From an uncultured Eubacterium sp. (GTDB taxonomy: Bacteria > Bacillota > Clostridia > Lachnospirales > Lachnospiraceae): a stretch of 64,000 nucleotides of DNA. Position 1 is the first letter of the stretch. Every line of letters begins with the position of its first letter. The DNA is taken from assembly GCA_910577295.1 (NCBI GenBank), contig CAJTLS010000002.1, positions 62,348 through 126,347 on the forward strand, read 5' to 3'. Shown one piece after another: positions 61,687-64,000 of the stretch. The notes beneath the pieces were generated by a model. The model saw nothing but the letters and a program-made list of their open reading frames with translations, did no database searches and had not been told where the DNA came from. Made by a program: the position numbers and the translations under genes.

Positions 61687-64000
61687 CTATTTCATCTCCT
61701 TCCAGATAATCTCATTTAAATCATTCTCACATTCAACCAAATCTGATGCGGCATTCTCAATTTTTTCACCAAGTTTTTTCATGGCTTCACGGTTATTAAT
61801 CATTGCATCCATATACAGTGAATATTTAGCCAAATTCTGTTCGAAGTTATTCTTTACTGCCATTAAGATTGTCTCTAACGCCTTTTGATAATCACAAGCA
61901 TATTCATTGGCCATATCGGTAGCAATTGTACTAAGACTATCCTTAATATCTGCAATAAACGCTTTTTTGTCTAATCTTTCCTTTTCAAAGAAGAACAAAA
62001 CCTTTTCCGTTCTCTTATTTGAATTGTAAATACCATCAATATTTGTTATTCCTCTATTACGCGCTACCTCAGGTTTAGGGATATCCTGGAAGAATTTCTT
62101 CGCAGCTTCAGAGATTTCTCCATTCTCGTTAATTGCAGTTTTAACAGCCTCAATAAATGCATCTCGTTCTGATTTTAATAATTTTTCGCGCTCAGACATA
62201 AAATTATTAGTAAACTCTGAAATAATACCGCTTATTCCATCTTTTATTTTTGTCTTATCAGTTTCTTTGAACTTAACTTTTCCCAGGCCAAAGAATGCGC
62301 CTCTTAATGTCTTATCAAGATAAATCTCTGTTCCACCTAATAAGGTTTCATTCAAGGTTTTACTATCAATTTTAAGTTTCTTTCTTATATCCTCAGGTAT
62401 TGCCTTTTCTTTTGAAATTGTTCTCGACTGATATTCGCCCTCAATAGCTTCATTTATTGTTTTTCTAAGTTCCTCTATATTTCTTTCAATAGCTGCAATC
62501 TCTTCTTGGTTACTGTCTCTAAGCGAGCATGCTTGATTGGTTAACTTCGCCAAAGCCTTATCTACACTATCAATTATTGCAAATGCTTTTACTGCTGCAG
62601 CATACTTTTCACCATACTGAAGCATTTCTGTTTCCAATGCATATAATCCCGAACAAATCGAAACAATTCCTGCATCATCCTGGTTTTCTTGAGCAACTTT
62701 CAATGCATCATCACATTTCTGAATCATTTTATTAGTAGCATATTCCGAAGAAGCACATCTATTATCTTTGTAGCAGAAACTCATTGGATTATCGTCGGTA
62801 GCCAATAATGCTTTGCCCGCAATAATAAATGCCTGATCTTGTGGTGAAGGTGTTCCATTCTTAACTGCTTTTGCTGAGTATCCATACAACGCAGATGTAA
62901 AAAAGAGTTTTTTATCTTCAAGTTTTATTGTAAACTCTCCATCTTTCTGATCTTTTATTTCCTGTTTTTGTAATGTTTTTCTGGCATCTGTAGTCTGTCC
63001 ATCTGCCTTATTAATTACAAATAAAGATCTGCTAATATCAATACTGGTTTTACTATTCTTATGCTCAGCCTCTTTTAAGTAATTCAACAAAGCATTATTA
63101 CCAGAGCCTTCTAATCCATCCGGCTTCGCAACAAAAATTAGGATAGATTGAGTTTGATTTTCGAGAGCTTCAGTTAATACGTGCTGGTGTGCAGCGTAGT
63201 TACTATCCGTTCCAGGAGTGTCATAAATTGTAAACTGAACCGATTCTTTATCCAAAGGTACTGGGAATTCAATCTTAATTTCTGATGACACTTCTTCATA
63301 TCCATTTAGTTTATCTAACAGACTCCTTACTTGTTCATCCTGACGTTTTCCCTGTTTTTTTACATCGTTAATTAAAACCTGAATTTCTTTTCTAATTGCA
63401 TTTTCTGAAGGCCCTTCCTTAAATTCAAATATACCTTCTTTAGAATTCCAAGCTAATACTGTAAATACATTGCATAACTCAAAAATAATTTTTACTTTAC
63501 CTTCTTTTTCAGGACTGTAAATTCTAAACATTTTTGCTGTTTCAGACTTTATATCTTCCGGAAGAATTTTATATCCGAGTATTGCGTTTATCAAAGCAGA
63601 TTTTCCCGCACTATATACTCCTGTAAAACACAAACTAACTCTATTGTCACTCAGACTATCTATTTTATCTCTAATATTTTGTATTTCCTCGTCAATCTGA
63701 ATTGCAAAACTTTCTGCACTTTTTCTCACATTGTCGTTATCTAACGGAATATCAAACAATTTGCTTCTATTAGCGCCTAAAATTCCTATTGCATTCTCAC
63801 CAAACTTCTTTACAGCCTCATAAGTACTTTTCATATCGGGAAGCTCTGCCAGTAACGTCGGCAAGAATGTGCACTCGCTATTTGGGTCATGATTATAATT
63901 TTCTATCATTTGCTCTAAATCCTCATAATCTAATTTTGTCATAATTGCCTGTATATCAACGCTACTAATTCCATCAAATACTTTTGATATATCTTCAAAA
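61687..64000 (-). CDS. Dynamin-like large GTPase, 5' end outside the window
   Basis: The visible part is at least 751 aa. G1 GVYSAGKSA (residues 108-116 from ATG 63942), a G2 Thr in SETAKMFRI, G3 DTPGTDS (241-247) and G4 NKAD (311-314) define a dynamin-family GTPase; the rest is helical, with EEIAAIERNIEELRKTINEA and other coiled-coil regions. Bacterial dynamins remodel membranes and several act in phage defence. The frame is open without a stop upstream of the first ATG to the end of the window (…VFDGISSVDIQAIM), and that ATG has no good ribosome site, so the true start probably lies beyond 64000. It is the first visible gene of the operon. Confidence 0.85.
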   Translation of the reverse strand, partial: FEDISKVFDGISSVDIQAIMTKLDYEDLEQMIENYNHDPNSECTFLPTLLAELPDMKSTYEAVKKFGENAIGILGANRSKLFDIPLDNDNVRKSAESFAIQIDEEIQNIRDKIDSLSDNRVSLCFTGVYSAGKSALINAILGYKILPEDIKSETAKMFRIYSPEKEGKVKIIFELCNVFTVLAWNSKEGIFEFKEGPSENAIRKEIQVLINDVKKQGKRQDEQVRSLLDKLNGYEEVSSEIKIEFPVPLDKESVQFTIYDTPGTDSNYAAHQHVLTEALENQTQSILIFVAKPDGLEGSGNNALLNYLKEAEHKNSKTSIDISRSLFVINKADGQTTDARKTLQKQEIKDQKDGEFTIKLEDKKLFFTSALYGYSAKAVKNGTPSPQDQAFIIAGKALLATDDNPMSFCYKDNRCASSEYATNKMIQKCDDALKVAQENQDDAGIVSICSGLYALETEMLQYGEKYAAAVKAFAIIDSVDKALAKLTNQACSLRDSNQEEIAAIERNIEELRKTINEAIEGEYQSRTISKEKAIPEDIRKKLKIDSKTLNETLLGGTEIYLDKTLRGAFFGLGKVKFKETDKTKIKDGISGIISEFTNNFMSEREKLLKSERDAFIEAVKTAINENGEISEAAKKFFQDIPKPEVARNRGITNIDGIYNSNKRTEKVLFFFEKERLDKKAFIADIKDSLSTIATDMANEYACDYQKALETILMAVKNNFEQNLAKYSLYMDAMINNREAMKKLGEKIENAASDLVECENDLNEIIWKEMK

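Overview
The window looks like a chromosomal segment of a gut-type Clostridia, most likely Lachnospiraceae. Supporting signs are ATGGAG(G)-type ribosome binding sites, Ig-like (Big2) modules on secreted xylan-degrading enzymes, a CFI-box C-terminal protein, a DUF5662 protein, an IS66 element, and moderate base composition with a clearly AT-richer right end. No tRNA, rRNA or CRISPR array was seen.

Layout. 1-3243: a large glycerophosphotransferase/HAD fusion behind three perfect hairpins. 3247-10178 (minus): a six-gene cell-surface polysaccharide operon (WbaP-type initiating transferase, GT4, GT2, Wzm/Wzt exporter, GlfT2-like galactofuranosyltransferase) driven from a sigma-A-like promoter at 10231-10260. 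A UDP-galactopyranose mutase and another GT2 lie at 11982-14164, which points to a galactofuranose-containing polymer. Housekeeping genes are interleaved: pncB, pyrimidine-nucleoside phosphorylase, PutP and a NUDIX hydrolase. 18044-19730: a FimB/RecV-size tyrosine recombinase and a CFI-box protein, separated by a 215-bp segment bounded by 24-bp inverted repeats. This is a candidate phase-variable promoter switch. 19891-22626: a secreted Big2 protein and a ClC antiporter.

22631-27974 (minus) is a sulfate-activation operon (cysD, cysN with a decayed APS-kinase tail, stand-alone cysC) ending in an aryl-sulfate sulfotransferase. There is no sulfate-reduction gene, so it looks devoted to sulfation rather than assimilation. 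A degenerate paralogue of the sulfotransferase lies at 36397. Then follow MATE, DUF5662, AGCS and Rpn genes and a 114-nt nested palindrome (32620-32733).

32741-49118 holds a xylan-degradation region: SGNH esterase, Big2 protein, GH10 xylanase with CBM and duplicated C-terminal modules, L-ribulose-5-phosphate 4-epimerase with two unknown partners, an AEC transporter and a GH115 alpha-glucuronidase. 49140-52910 holds small hypothetical, pRiA4b-like and Cys-cluster genes.

52935-56616 is an insertion hot spot: a decapitated gene end, a decayed IS66 transposase and an apparently intact IS66. To its right (56765-64000, minus) lies a tightly coupled AT-rich operon: dynamin-like GTPase (running off the window), one-TM protein, HerA/VirB4-like ATPase with an inserted glycine zipper, LHH-type nuclease toxin and SUKH immunity protein. 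This and the invertible switch are the strongest candidates for undescribed systems.
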